64,000 nucleotides of DNA from Clostridium sp. (GTDB lineage Bacteria; Bacillota; Clostridia; Clostridiales; Clostridiaceae). The translations under genes were made by a program, and so were the position numbers. The notes beneath the pieces are model-generated. The model had not been told where the DNA came from. It saw only the letters and a program-made list of their open reading frames with translations, and ran no database searches. The stretch is taken from the NCBI GenBank assembly GCA_022767515.1, contig JALENK010000083.1:18604-82603 (forward strand), written 5' to 3'. Shown piece after piece: positions 57,207 to 64,000 of this stretch (positions are counted from its first letter, which is position 1; each line of letters starts with the position of its first letter).

Positions 57207-57860
57207 ATGATGATTGTTTTTATTAGAACCATTATTCTATATTTTTTAATAGTTGTAGTTTTGAGGTTAATGGGTAAAAGACAAATTGTTGAGCTTGAAC
57301 CCTTCGAGCTTGTAATTACAATAATGATATCTGATTTAGCCTGTCAGCCTATGCAGGATAACCGTTTGCCACTGCTTTTAGGAATAATACCTATAATAAC
57401 ATTACTTCTACTAAAAAATATACTTTCTCTCTTACAATTAAAATCAGCATTTTTAAGAAGAGTAATTGATGGTGAACCAACAATAATTATTAGTAAAGGA
57501 AAGATTATATATACTGCATTAAAAAAGCAACAAATAACTATAGAAGAATTAATAGAAGAATTACGGCTATTAGATTATTATGATTTAGAGAATATCCAAT
57601 ATGCAATTTTAGAGAACAATGGCAATATTTCTGTTATTCCATATGATTCTAATAAATCTCTAGTTAACCCTAAATTTCCTAAACTTCTAATTTCAGATGG
57701 CAGATTAAACAAAAATGTCTTAAATTTCATAACTAAAGATAAAATTTTATCCTTACTTAAGGAAAATAATATTAATTCAATAAAAAATGTTATGATTGCA
57801 ATGCTAGATACTAATGGTAATTTTAGATATCAATTATTTACTAAGTCAGATAGGAGATGA
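57207..57860 (+). CDS. DUF421 (YetF/YcaP) membrane protein
   Basis: The 217-residue protein has three N-terminal membrane helices (VFIRTIILYFLIVVVLRLMGKRQI, ELVITIMISDLACQPMQ, LLLGIIPIITLLLLKNILSLL) and a cytoplasmic domain (about 85-210) with RVIDGEPTIIISKGKIIYTALKKQQITIEELIEELR. The family is common in clostridia and bacilli, often beside DUF4363 genes in sporulation-associated loci; function unknown. The ATG at 57207 follows GAGG. It overlaps the next gene by 4 bases. Confidence 0.88.
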   Translation: MMIVFIRTIILYFLIVVVLRLMGKRQIVELEPFELVITIMISDLACQPMQDNRLPLLLGIIPIITLLLLKNILSLLQLKSAFLRRVIDGEPTIIISKGKIIYTALKKQQITIEELIEELRLLDYYDLENIQYAILENNGNISVIPYDSNKSLVNPKFPKLLISDGRLNKNVLNFITKDKILSLLKENNINSIKNVMIAMLDTNGNFRYQLFTKSDRR

Positions 57861-58246
57861 TTATTATAAAAAGAATATTTATATCATCAATTTTATTCTT
57901 ATCTATTCTAATGTTTGTTATTTATGCAAATAACAATTTAAGCTCTCTTTGCAATAATATTGAAAATACATGTAACGAATTAGAAATATTAATTAATGAT
58001 AAAAATTGGGAAACTGCCCTTATAAAAACTGATAAATTGATTACTGAAATCACTGATAACAAACGCATTATAGCATTATATATAAATCATTCAGACTTTG
58101 ACCTACTATTCAATGAAACCCTCAAACTCAATTTATATGTTGAATGTAGGGACAATTCTGAAAGCCATGCTTCCCTTCATATTTTAAAATATACTGCTCA
58201 AAATATACGTGCTTTAAATACCCTTTCCTTAGAAAATATTTTTTAA
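57857..58246 (+). CDS. DUF4363 family protein
   Basis: The 129-residue protein has an N-terminal membrane anchor or signal (RIFISSILFLSILMFVIYA) and a helical external domain (LCNNIENTCNELEILINDKNWETALIKTDKLITEITDNKR). DUF4363 genes typically follow DUF421 genes in clostridia, as here, with an ATGA overlap indicating coupled translation. Function unknown; a membrane complex of the two is a fair guess. Confidence 0.85.
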   Translation: MIIIKRIFISSILFLSILMFVIYANNNLSSLCNNIENTCNELEILINDKNWETALIKTDKLITEITDNKRIIALYINHSDFDLLFNETLKLNLYVECRDNSESHASLHILKYTAQNIRALNTLSLENIF

Positions 58247-58321
58247 TGTATGTTTTCTCCCTTACTTCTGTACATTTTTGCTTAAAAATTATATAATTAG
58301 TTGTATACGAATGAAATTTTA

Positions 58322-58355
58322 TGCATTTTTATGAAAAATGTTGCATAATTATTCA
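58322..58355 (+). promoter_or_regulatory. Tandem ARG-box-like sites before argG
   Basis: TGCATTTTTATGAA (58322-58335) and TGCATAATTATTCA (58342-58355) resemble the ARG box TGAATWWWWATTCA. The second differs at one position. The starts are 20 bases apart, i.e. about two helical turns as in paired ArgR sites. The second overlaps the -35 box of the argG promoter. Confidence 0.7.
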
Positions 58356-58369
58356 TAAAGATATATAAT
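58341..58369 (+). promoter_or_regulatory. Promoter of the argG-argH-argJ-argJ genes
   Basis: TTGCAT (58341-58346) and TATAAT (58364-58369) are separated by 17 bases, about 45 bases before the argG ATG. The ARG-box-like site covering its -35 box suggests repression by ArgR when arginine is plentiful. Confidence 0.75.
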
Positions 58370-58415
58370 CATATACATAATAAATAATGTAAGTTTTAGT
58401 TGGGAGGCAATATTA

Positions 58416-59639
58416 ATGAAAAAATTTAACAAAGTTGTTTTAGCTTACTCAGGAGGATTAGATACATCAGTTATTATTCCTTGGCTTAAAGAGAATTATG
58501 GATGTGAAGTAATTGCTGTTGTAGGTAATGTTGGACAAAAATCAGAATTAGAAGGATTAGAAGAAAGAGCTTTAAAAACTGGAGCTTCAAAAATATATAT
58601 TGAAGATTTAACTCAAGATTTCGTTGACGATTATATCATCCCTACAATTCAAGCAAATGCTATATATGAAGGAAAGTACCTACTAGGAACTTCATTTGCA
58701 AGACCTATAATTGCAAAGAGAATGGTTGAAATCGCAAAACTTGAAGGTGCTGAAGCTATCTGCCACGGATGTACTGGTAAGGGAAATGACCAAGTAAGAT
58801 TTGAACTTGCTATCAAAGCTTTCGCTCCAGATATGGAAATTATTGCACCATGGAGAGTTTGGGATATCAAATCTAGAGAAGAAGAAATTCAATATGCTTT
58901 AGACAGAAATGTACCTATAAAAATAAGCTATGAAACAAACTACAGTAAAGATATGAACCTTTGGCATTTAAGCCATGAAGGATTAGACTTAGAAGATCCT
59001 GCTAACGAACCAGACTATAAAAAAATCCTAGAATTATCTAAAACTTTAGAAGATGCTCCAGATAAGGCAACTTATATCACACTTTCTTTTGAAAAAGGTG
59101 TTCCTGTTGCATTAAATGGTAACAAGATGAACAGCGTTAAGCTTATCGAAGAATTAAATAAAATTGGTGGAGAAAATGCTATCGGTATTATCGACATGGT
59201 TGAAAACAGACTTGTTGGTATGAAATCAAGAGGTGTATATGAAACTCCAGGTGGAACAATTCTTTACACTGCTCATAAAGCACTTGAGGAAATCTGCTTA
59301 GATAAAGAAACAGCTCACTACAAGGAACAAGTTGCATTAAAGTTTGCTGACATTGTATACAATGGACAATGGTATACTCCACTTAGAGAAGCTTTATCTG
59401 CTTTTGTTACTAAGACTCAAGAAAATGTTACTGGTGAAGTTAAATTAAAACTTTATAAAGGAAATATCGTAAATGCTGGTATGACTTCTCCATATTCATT
59501 ATATAGTGAAGAATATGCTACTTTTGGTGAAGATGCTGTTTACAATCAAAATGATTCAGCTGGATTCATTAATTTATTTGGACTACCTATAACAGTTCAA
59601 GCTAAAATGAATGCTGCTAAAAAAAGTGAGGAAAAATAA
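58416..59639 (+). CDS. argG: Argininosuccinate synthase
   Basis: The 407-residue enzyme condenses citrulline and aspartate using ATP. The ATP-pyrophosphatase loop [17 protein letters not shown] and citrulline/aspartate-binding [27 protein letters not shown] and [12 protein letters not shown] motifs are present. GGGAGG precedes the ATG. It is the first gene of the plus-strand arginine operon, 2 bases before argH. Confidence 0.96.
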   Translation: MKKFNKVVLAYSGGLDTSVIIPWLKENYGCEVIAVVGNVGQKSELEGLEERALKTGASKIYIEDLTQDFVDDYIIPTIQANAIYEGKYLLGTSFARPIIAKRMVEIAKLEGAEAICHGCTGKGNDQVRFELAIKAFAPDMEIIAPWRVWDIKSREEEIQYALDRNVPIKISYETNYSKDMNLWHLSHEGLDLEDPANEPDYKKILELSKTLEDAPDKATYITLSFEKGVPVALNGNKMNSVKLIEELNKIGGENAIGIIDMVENRLVGMKSRGVYETPGGTILYTAHKALEEICLDKETAHYKEQVALKFADIVYNGQWYTPLREALSAFVTKTQENVTGEVKLKLYKGNIVNAGMTSPYSLYSEEYATFGEDAVYNQNDSAGFINLFGLPITVQAKMNAAKKSEEK

Positions 59640-59641
59640 TT

Positions 59642-61030
59642 ATGAAATTATGGGGCGGACGTTTCAAAAAGGGAACTAATGCGTTAGTTAATGACTTCAA
59701 CTCTTCTATAAACGTAGATTCAAGAATGTACAAGGAAGATATAGAAGGAAGTATAGCTCATGCTAAAATGCTTGGAAAGCAAAACATAATACCTCAAGAA
59801 GACAGTGAAAAAATACAAGCTGGTTTAAAAGATGTATTATCTAAAATAGACAACGGTGAAATTGAAATAGATCCTACAGCTGAAGATATTCACAGCTTTT
59901 CTGAGGGAACTTTAACTGAACTTATCGGAGATGCTGGTAAAAAGCTTCACACTGGAAGAAGCAGAAATGACCAAGTAACTTTAGATTTAAGATTACATTT
60001 AATAAGAGCATTAGACAGCATCATAGATGATGTTGTTGCTCTTCAAGAAGTTTTATATAATAAGGCATCTGAAAATACTACAACAATAATGCCTGGTTAC
60101 ACTCATATGCAAAAGGCTCAACCAATTACTCTTGCGCATCATCTTTTAGCTTATGCTGAAATGTTTAAAAGAGATATTGGTCGTCTTCAAGATGCTCAAA
60201 AGAGAACTGATGATATGCCACTAGGTTCTGGTGCACTTGCAACTTCTACTTATCCGATTGATAGAGAATTAGTTGCTAAAGAGCTTGGTTTCTCAAGTGT
60301 AACTTTAAATAGCTTAGATTCTGTTTCTGATAGAGATTATGTTATAGAAGCACTTTCTGCTTTATCTATGATAATGATGCACTTATCAAGATTTTCTGAA
60401 GAAATTATTCTTTGGTGTACAAATGAATTTAAGTTCATTGAGTTAGATGATGAATACAGTACTGGAAGTTCAATCATGCCACAAAAGAAAAATCCTGATG
60501 TAGCTGAACTTATCAGAGGAAAGACTGGTAGAGTTTATGGAGACTTAATGACTCTTCTAACTGTTATGAAAGGAATTCCTTTAGCGTATAATAAAGATAT
60601 GCAAGAAGATAAAGAAGCATTATTCGATGCTATAGATACAGCTGAATTATCTCTTAGAACTTTTACTGGAATGATAGATACAATGAAAGTAAATGTTCAA
60701 AATATGAGAAAAGGTGCTGCTGGTGGATTCACAAATGCAACAGATGTTGCTGACTATCTTGTTAAAAATGGTATGCCATTTAGAACTGCACATGGAGTTG
60801 TTGGTGAAATCGTACTATACTGCATAAATAATGACAAAGCTATTGATGAATTATCTATGGAAGAATTTAAAGGTTTCTCAGAACTATTTAAAGATGATAT
60901 CTTTAATGCCATTGACCTTTCAACTTGTGTTGAAGAACGTAAGGTAATTGGTGGACCTTCAACTAAATCAGTTCAAATTCAATTAGATGCTTTAAATAAA
61001 TTCATTAAAGAAACTAAAAACCGTAAATAA
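59642..61030 (+). CDS. argH: Argininosuccinate lyase
   Basis: The 462-residue fumarase/aspartase-family enzyme splits argininosuccinate to arginine and fumarate. Motifs are [53 protein letters not shown] and the signature [19 protein letters not shown] with the catalytic Ser loop. Its ribosome site lies in the argG end, so translation is coupled. A 13-bp hairpin follows it. Confidence 0.96.
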   Translation: MKLWGGRFKKGTNALVNDFNSSINVDSRMYKEDIEGSIAHAKMLGKQNIIPQEDSEKIQAGLKDVLSKIDNGEIEIDPTAEDIHSFSEGTLTELIGDAGKKLHTGRSRNDQVTLDLRLHLIRALDSIIDDVVALQEVLYNKASENTTTIMPGYTHMQKAQPITLAHHLLAYAEMFKRDIGRLQDAQKRTDDMPLGSGALATSTYPIDRELVAKELGFSSVTLNSLDSVSDRDYVIEALSALSMIMMHLSRFSEEIILWCTNEFKFIELDDEYSTGSSIMPQKKNPDVAELIRGKTGRVYGDLMTLLTVMKGIPLAYNKDMQEDKEALFDAIDTAELSLRTFTGMIDTMKVNVQNMRKGAAGGFTNATDVADYLVKNGMPFRTAHGVVGEIVLYCINNDKAIDELSMEEFKGFSELFKDDIFNAIDLSTCVEERKVIGGPSTKSVQIQLDALNKFIKETKNRK

Positions 61031-61041
61031 TAACTAATATT

Positions 61042-61084
61042 AAAGAATTGAAATGTTACTTATTTAGTATTATTTCAATTCTTT
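61042..61084 (+). terminator. Hairpin (possible terminator) between argH and the first argJ
   Basis: AAAGAATTGAAAT pairs perfectly with ATTTCAATTCTTT (13 bp). The T tract after it (CTTTATTAC) is short, so it may only attenuate, leaving some read-through into argJ. Confidence 0.6.
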
Positions 61085-61093
61085 ATTACATAA

Positions 61094-61117
61094 TGACACC
61101 CTATTTTTAAGGTGTCA
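61094..61117 (+). promoter_or_regulatory. Second hairpin before the first argJ
   Basis: TGACACC pairs with GGTGTCA (7 bp, loop of ten). It ends 12 bases upstream of the argJ ribosome site. It might be a weak terminator or an mRNA 5'-end structure; no known riboswitch pattern seen. Confidence 0.4.
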
Positions 61118-61142
61118 ATTTGCATTATAAAGGATGATTATA

Positions 61143-62378
61143 TTGGATTTTAAAATAATAAAAGGTGGTGTTACTACACCAAAAGGTTTCCTAGCTTCTG
61201 GTCTGCATTGTGGACTAAAAAGAGTAAAAAAGGATTTAGCCTTAATCTACTCAGAAGTTCCAGCTATTGCAGCAGGTGTATTTACGAAAAATGTAATAAA
61301 AGCAGCTCCTATTTATATTACTAAAGAACATTTAAAAAATCCTAATGTACAAGCTATTATTTGTAATAGTGGGAATGCTAATACTTGTACAGGTGATGAT
61401 GGCTTAAAAAAAGCTCTTGAAATGACTATTATTCAAGCAAAAGCACTAAACATTAATCCTGATGAAGTATTAGTAGCATCTACTGGTGTAATTGGTACTC
61501 AGCTTAAAATTGAACTCATAAAAAAACAAATATCTAATTTAACAAAGAATTTATCAAAATCTGGAAATGAAGATGCCGCCTACTCTATTTTAACTACTGA
61601 TAAATATCCAAAAAGCTATGCAATAAAGTTTAAAATAGATGATTCTATTGTAACAATTGGAGCTATTTCAAAAGGTTCAGGCATGGTTCATCCTAATATG
61701 GGGACTATTTTATCATTTATAACTACTGATATAGCAATTGAACCCAATCTTCTTAAAGAAGCCTTAATTGAAAGTGTTAATTTAAGCTATAACAGAATTA
61801 GTGTTGATGGTGATACAAGTACAAATGATACAGTACTTATAATGGCAAATGGTCTTAGTAAAAATAAGCTTATAGATACAAAGGACGACAGATACTACTC
61901 TTTTGTAAAAGCACTAAACAAACTAAATATTTCTCTTGCAAGAGAGATAGCACGAGATGGTGATGGTGCGACAAAGCTTCTTGAATGTACCGTCTGTGGT
62001 GCAGATACAGAAGATGCCTGTGAAAGAATATCCAAAAAAATAATTACATCTAAATTGATAAAAGCTTCACTATTTCAATCTAATTTAGATTTTGGAAAAA
62101 TAATAAATGCACTCTCTTCTATTAATGATAGTTTTGATATTAATAACCTTAATATTTATATTTCAAATACCAAAACTAGTATTCAAATATGTGAAAATGG
62201 TTCTTCTAAGGATATCGAGGACATAAAATTAAAACAACTTTTAGAAGACGATGATGAGATAAAAATAAAAATTATATTTTCTAATAAAAATACCTGTGTT
62301 ACTTGCTGGGGATGTGATTTACCTTATGAATATATTAGAGTAACCGGTGATTATAGAAATTTAAAAGGAGGATATTAA
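61143..62378 (+). CDS. argJ: ArgJ-like ornithine acetyltransferase paralog (divergent, first copy)
   Basis: The 411-residue protein belongs to the ArgJ family, which recycles acetyl groups between acetylornithine and glutamate and self-cleaves at a Thr. The cleavage site is NMGTILSF (Thr near 188), so processing is probably kept. The C-terminal half is divergent: LFQSNLDFGKIINALSS replaces the usual MFGADANWGRILCALGY, and extra charged residues occur near the end. I start it at the TTG at 61143: AAAGGA lies 8 bases upstream, an ATG at 61134 sits inside that ribosome site, and the TTG aligns with the ATG of the second copy. Enzyme activity is uncertain. Confidence 0.82.
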   Translation: MDFKIIKGGVTTPKGFLASGLHCGLKRVKKDLALIYSEVPAIAAGVFTKNVIKAAPIYITKEHLKNPNVQAIICNSGNANTCTGDDGLKKALEMTIIQAKALNINPDEVLVASTGVIGTQLKIELIKKQISNLTKNLSKSGNEDAAYSILTTDKYPKSYAIKFKIDDSIVTIGAISKGSGMVHPNMGTILSFITTDIAIEPNLLKEALIESVNLSYNRISVDGDTSTNDTVLIMANGLSKNKLIDTKDDRYYSFVKALNKLNISLAREIARDGDGATKLLECTVCGADTEDACERISKKIITSKLIKASLFQSNLDFGKIINALSSINDSFDINNLNIYISNTKTSIQICENGSSKDIEDIKLKQLLEDDDEIKIKIIFSNKNTCVTCWGCDLPYEYIRVTGDYRNLKGGY

Positions 62379-62380
62379 TT

Positions 62381-63601
62381 ATGAATTATACAGTATTAAA
62401 TAAAAGTGTAACCGCACCAAAGGGATTTTTGGCTTCTGGAATACATTGTGGCGTTAAAGATGGTACTACAAAAAAGGATTTAGCCCTAGTATACTCCAAG
62501 GTTCCATGCATTGGTGCTGGTATGTACACAAATAACAAAGTAAAATGTGCTCCTATATATGTTACAAAAGAACATTTAAAAGATAAAAAAGCACAAGCAA
62601 TTATATGTAATAGTGGTAATGCTAACTGTTGTACAGGCCAAGATGGAATAGATAAGGCTAATGATATAGCAAATACCTTAGCAGAAAAATTAAATATACC
62701 AAAGGAAGATGTACTAATCGCTTCAACTGGTGTAATTGGAGTTCCAATAAATGCTGAAGCAATAAAAAATGGAATCCCTACTTTAATAGAAGAATTATCA
62801 GATAATGGTTCAAATGCTGCTGAAGCTATAATGACTACTGATACAGTTAAGAAAGAATGTGCTGCAGAATTTTTAGTTAATGGTACTAAAGTTACAATCG
62901 GAGCTATAGCTAAAGGTTCTGGTATGATTGAACCAAATATGGGTACAATGCTATCCTTCATCACTACTGACCTTTCAATAACTCCAGAGCTTTTAGAAGA
63001 TGCTTTAAGAGAAGCAGTTAATGTAAGCTATAACAAAATCAGTGTTGATGGTGATACAAGTACTAATGACACCGTACTTATATTAGCAAATGGTCTTGCT
63101 GAAAATGCTACTATTTCTGAAAAAAATGCTGATTATGAAAACTTCGTTGAAGCCTTAAAATATGTTACTATAACAATTGCTAAAAAACTAGCAAAAGATG
63201 GTGAGGGTGCAACTAAATTAATTGAATGTACTGTAAATGGTGCTAAAACAGAAGAAGAAGGAACTATATTTGCAAAGAGTGTTATAACTTCAAGCCTTGT
63301 TAAAACTGCAATGTTTGGTGCAGATGCTAACTGGGGAAGAATTTTATGTGCTCTTGGATATGCAGGCCTTGATTTTGAACCTGAAAAAGTTGATGTTTAC
63401 TTTGAAAGTAAAGGCGGAAACATAATAGTTTGTAAAAATGGTGCTTCTGTTGAATTTGATGAAGATATAGCAAAGAAAATTTTAATTGAAGATGAAATTA
63501 CTATAAAAATCGATATGGGATTAGGTGATGTAACTGTAACTGCATGGGGGTGCGACCTAACTTATGAATATGTGAAAATTAATGGTGATTATAGAAGCTA
63601 A
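62381..63601 (+). CDS. argJ: ArgJ, glutamate N-acetyltransferase/ornithine acetyltransferase
   Basis: The 406-residue protein keeps all family features: SVTAPKGFLASGIHCG, NSGNANCCTGQDG, ASTGVIGVPI, the autocleavage site NMGTMLSFITTD with the nucleophile Thr189, SVDGDTSTNDT and FGADANWGRILCALGYAG. It is the canonical copy. It starts 2 bases after the divergent copy, with GGAGG in its end, so both are made from one mRNA. It supplies acetylated intermediates for argC upstream in the pathway. Confidence 0.94.
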   Translation: MNYTVLNKSVTAPKGFLASGIHCGVKDGTTKKDLALVYSKVPCIGAGMYTNNKVKCAPIYVTKEHLKDKKAQAIICNSGNANCCTGQDGIDKANDIANTLAEKLNIPKEDVLIASTGVIGVPINAEAIKNGIPTLIEELSDNGSNAAEAIMTTDTVKKECAAEFLVNGTKVTIGAIAKGSGMIEPNMGTMLSFITTDLSITPELLEDALREAVNVSYNKISVDGDTSTNDTVLILANGLAENATISEKNADYENFVEALKYVTITIAKKLAKDGEGATKLIECTVNGAKTEEEGTIFAKSVITSSLVKTAMFGADANWGRILCALGYAGLDFEPEKVDVYFESKGGNIIVCKNGASVEFDEDIAKKILIEDEITIKIDMGLGDVTVTAWGCDLTYEYVKINGDYRS

Positions 63602-63660
63602 TAAAATATGGGGACTGAATAACAGTTGATAAGATATTAGAAAAATTTATAAAATATTAA

Positions 63661-63792
63661 ATAAAAATTATAAAGTTGGATATAATAGTTTTAGGAAGTA
63701 GGACTTTTTGCAGACTTCAAGGGAAAAGAGCTAATAAAGCTAAAAAAATAATTAAGGAGTTAATGGAAGATGATACTTGCAAAAAAGATTAG
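63661..63792 (+). pseudogene. IS607-family TnpA C-terminal remnant
   Basis: A frame open from 63661 (after a TAA) to TAG 63792 reads LDIIVLGSRTFCRLQGKRANKAKKII, resembling the C-terminal tail of IS607 serine recombinases (GKR-x-NKAKK). The rest of the gene is missing upstream. It overlaps the start of the following tnpB, as in intact elements. Confidence 0.6.
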
Positions 63793-64000
63793 ATTATATC
63801 CGACAGAAGAACAAGAACAAAAATTATGGCAATCCGCTAACAGTGCAAGATTTATCTACAACTGGACTTTAAATAGACAAGAAGAAAATTGTAAAAATGG
63901 TGGTAAATTTATCGAAGATAGTGATTTAAGAAAAGAGATTACTCAACTTAAAAAAGATGAATTATCATGGCTTAATGAAGTGTCCAATAATGTAGCAAAA
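63770..64000 (+). CDS. tnpB: TnpB-family nuclease, N-terminal 77 codons (truncated by window end)
   Basis: An ATG at 63770, with AAGGAG 9 bases upstream, opens MILAKKIRLYPTEEQEQKLWQSANSARFIYNWTLN, the typical TnpB N-terminus (basic beta strand, YPT-x-EQ, helix with ARFIYNW). Clearly a different TnpB from the one at 41.1 kb. The catalytic domain lies beyond the window, so integrity is unknown. Confidence 0.85.
   Translation, partial: MILAKKIRLYPTEEQEQKLWQSANSARFIYNWTLNRQEENCKNGGKFIEDSDLRKEITQLKKDELSWLNEVSNNVAK

Noticed and set aside
62386..62964. 192-codon frame antisense to the second argJ
   Set aside because: Shadow of a strongly supported argJ gene; no ribosome site or recognisable product.

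Overview
The window is AT-rich and comes from an endospore-forming Firmicute, almost certainly Clostridium sensu stricto. The evidence is SpoIVFA/SpoIVFB, the PrkA-YhbH-SpoVR sporulation module, a cggR-gap-pgk-tpi glycolytic operon, MinCDE together with MreBCD, clostridial DUF421/DUF4363 and rubrerythrin genes, and strong GGAGG ribosome sites. I cannot name the species. Most of positions 1-40700 is read on the minus strand. The arginine genes at 58.4-63.6 kb are on plus. I saw no rRNA, tRNA or CRISPR array.

Layout along the minus strand, in transcription order. (1) A kinase-like TGS protein, a membrane protein, recQ, then prkA-yhbH-spoVR (spoVR is broken by one in-frame stop) and rubrerythrin lie at 57.1-47.5 kb. 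(2) Two small genes, a lipid kinase and a type 2 argC follow (47.5-44.3 kb), with pssA, ygiQ and an IS607-type element on plus. (3) A gene for a PRC/MgtE_N/CBS protein follows; its mRNA leader carries a 26-codon ORF and a hairpin that masks the ribosome site. (4) cysK, plsC, nth, ddl, a GH25-like protein, a VanW protein and trmL lie at 39.3-32.9 kb. (5) The glycolytic operon cggR-gap // pgk-tpiA has a terminator hairpin between gap and pgk. (6) MoxR, a DUF58-transglutaminase fusion and a SPOR protein lie at 28.4-23.3 kb. (7) The cell-elongation operon maf-mreB-mreC-mreD-mrdA-CPBP protease ends at a terminator at 16.4 kb. (8) A tellurite/stress cluster (YceG, TelA, three TerD paralogs) and a P-type Ca2+ ATPase come next. 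(9) minC-minD-minE-rodA, then spoIVFA-spoIVFB, a small gene, a GH13 enzyme, a lipoprotein remnant and a truncated radical-SAM gene complete the strand.

On the plus strand, DUF421-DUF4363 is followed by argG-argH-argJ-argJ. The argG promoter is overlapped by tandem ARG-box-like sites. The two argJ copies are tandem paralogs, the first divergent and starting at TTG. The right edge holds the start of a second TnpB gene with a serine-recombinase tail remnant.

The items most worth a second look are the leader peptide and RBS-masking hairpin before the MgtE_N/CBS gene (40.67-40.86 kb), the TerD/TelA/Ca2+-ATPase block lodged between the mre and min genes, the Asn/Met/Gly repeat tail of TelA, the spoVR nonsense codon, and the tandem argJ pair. 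Families were assigned from residues visible in the translations; no database search was run.
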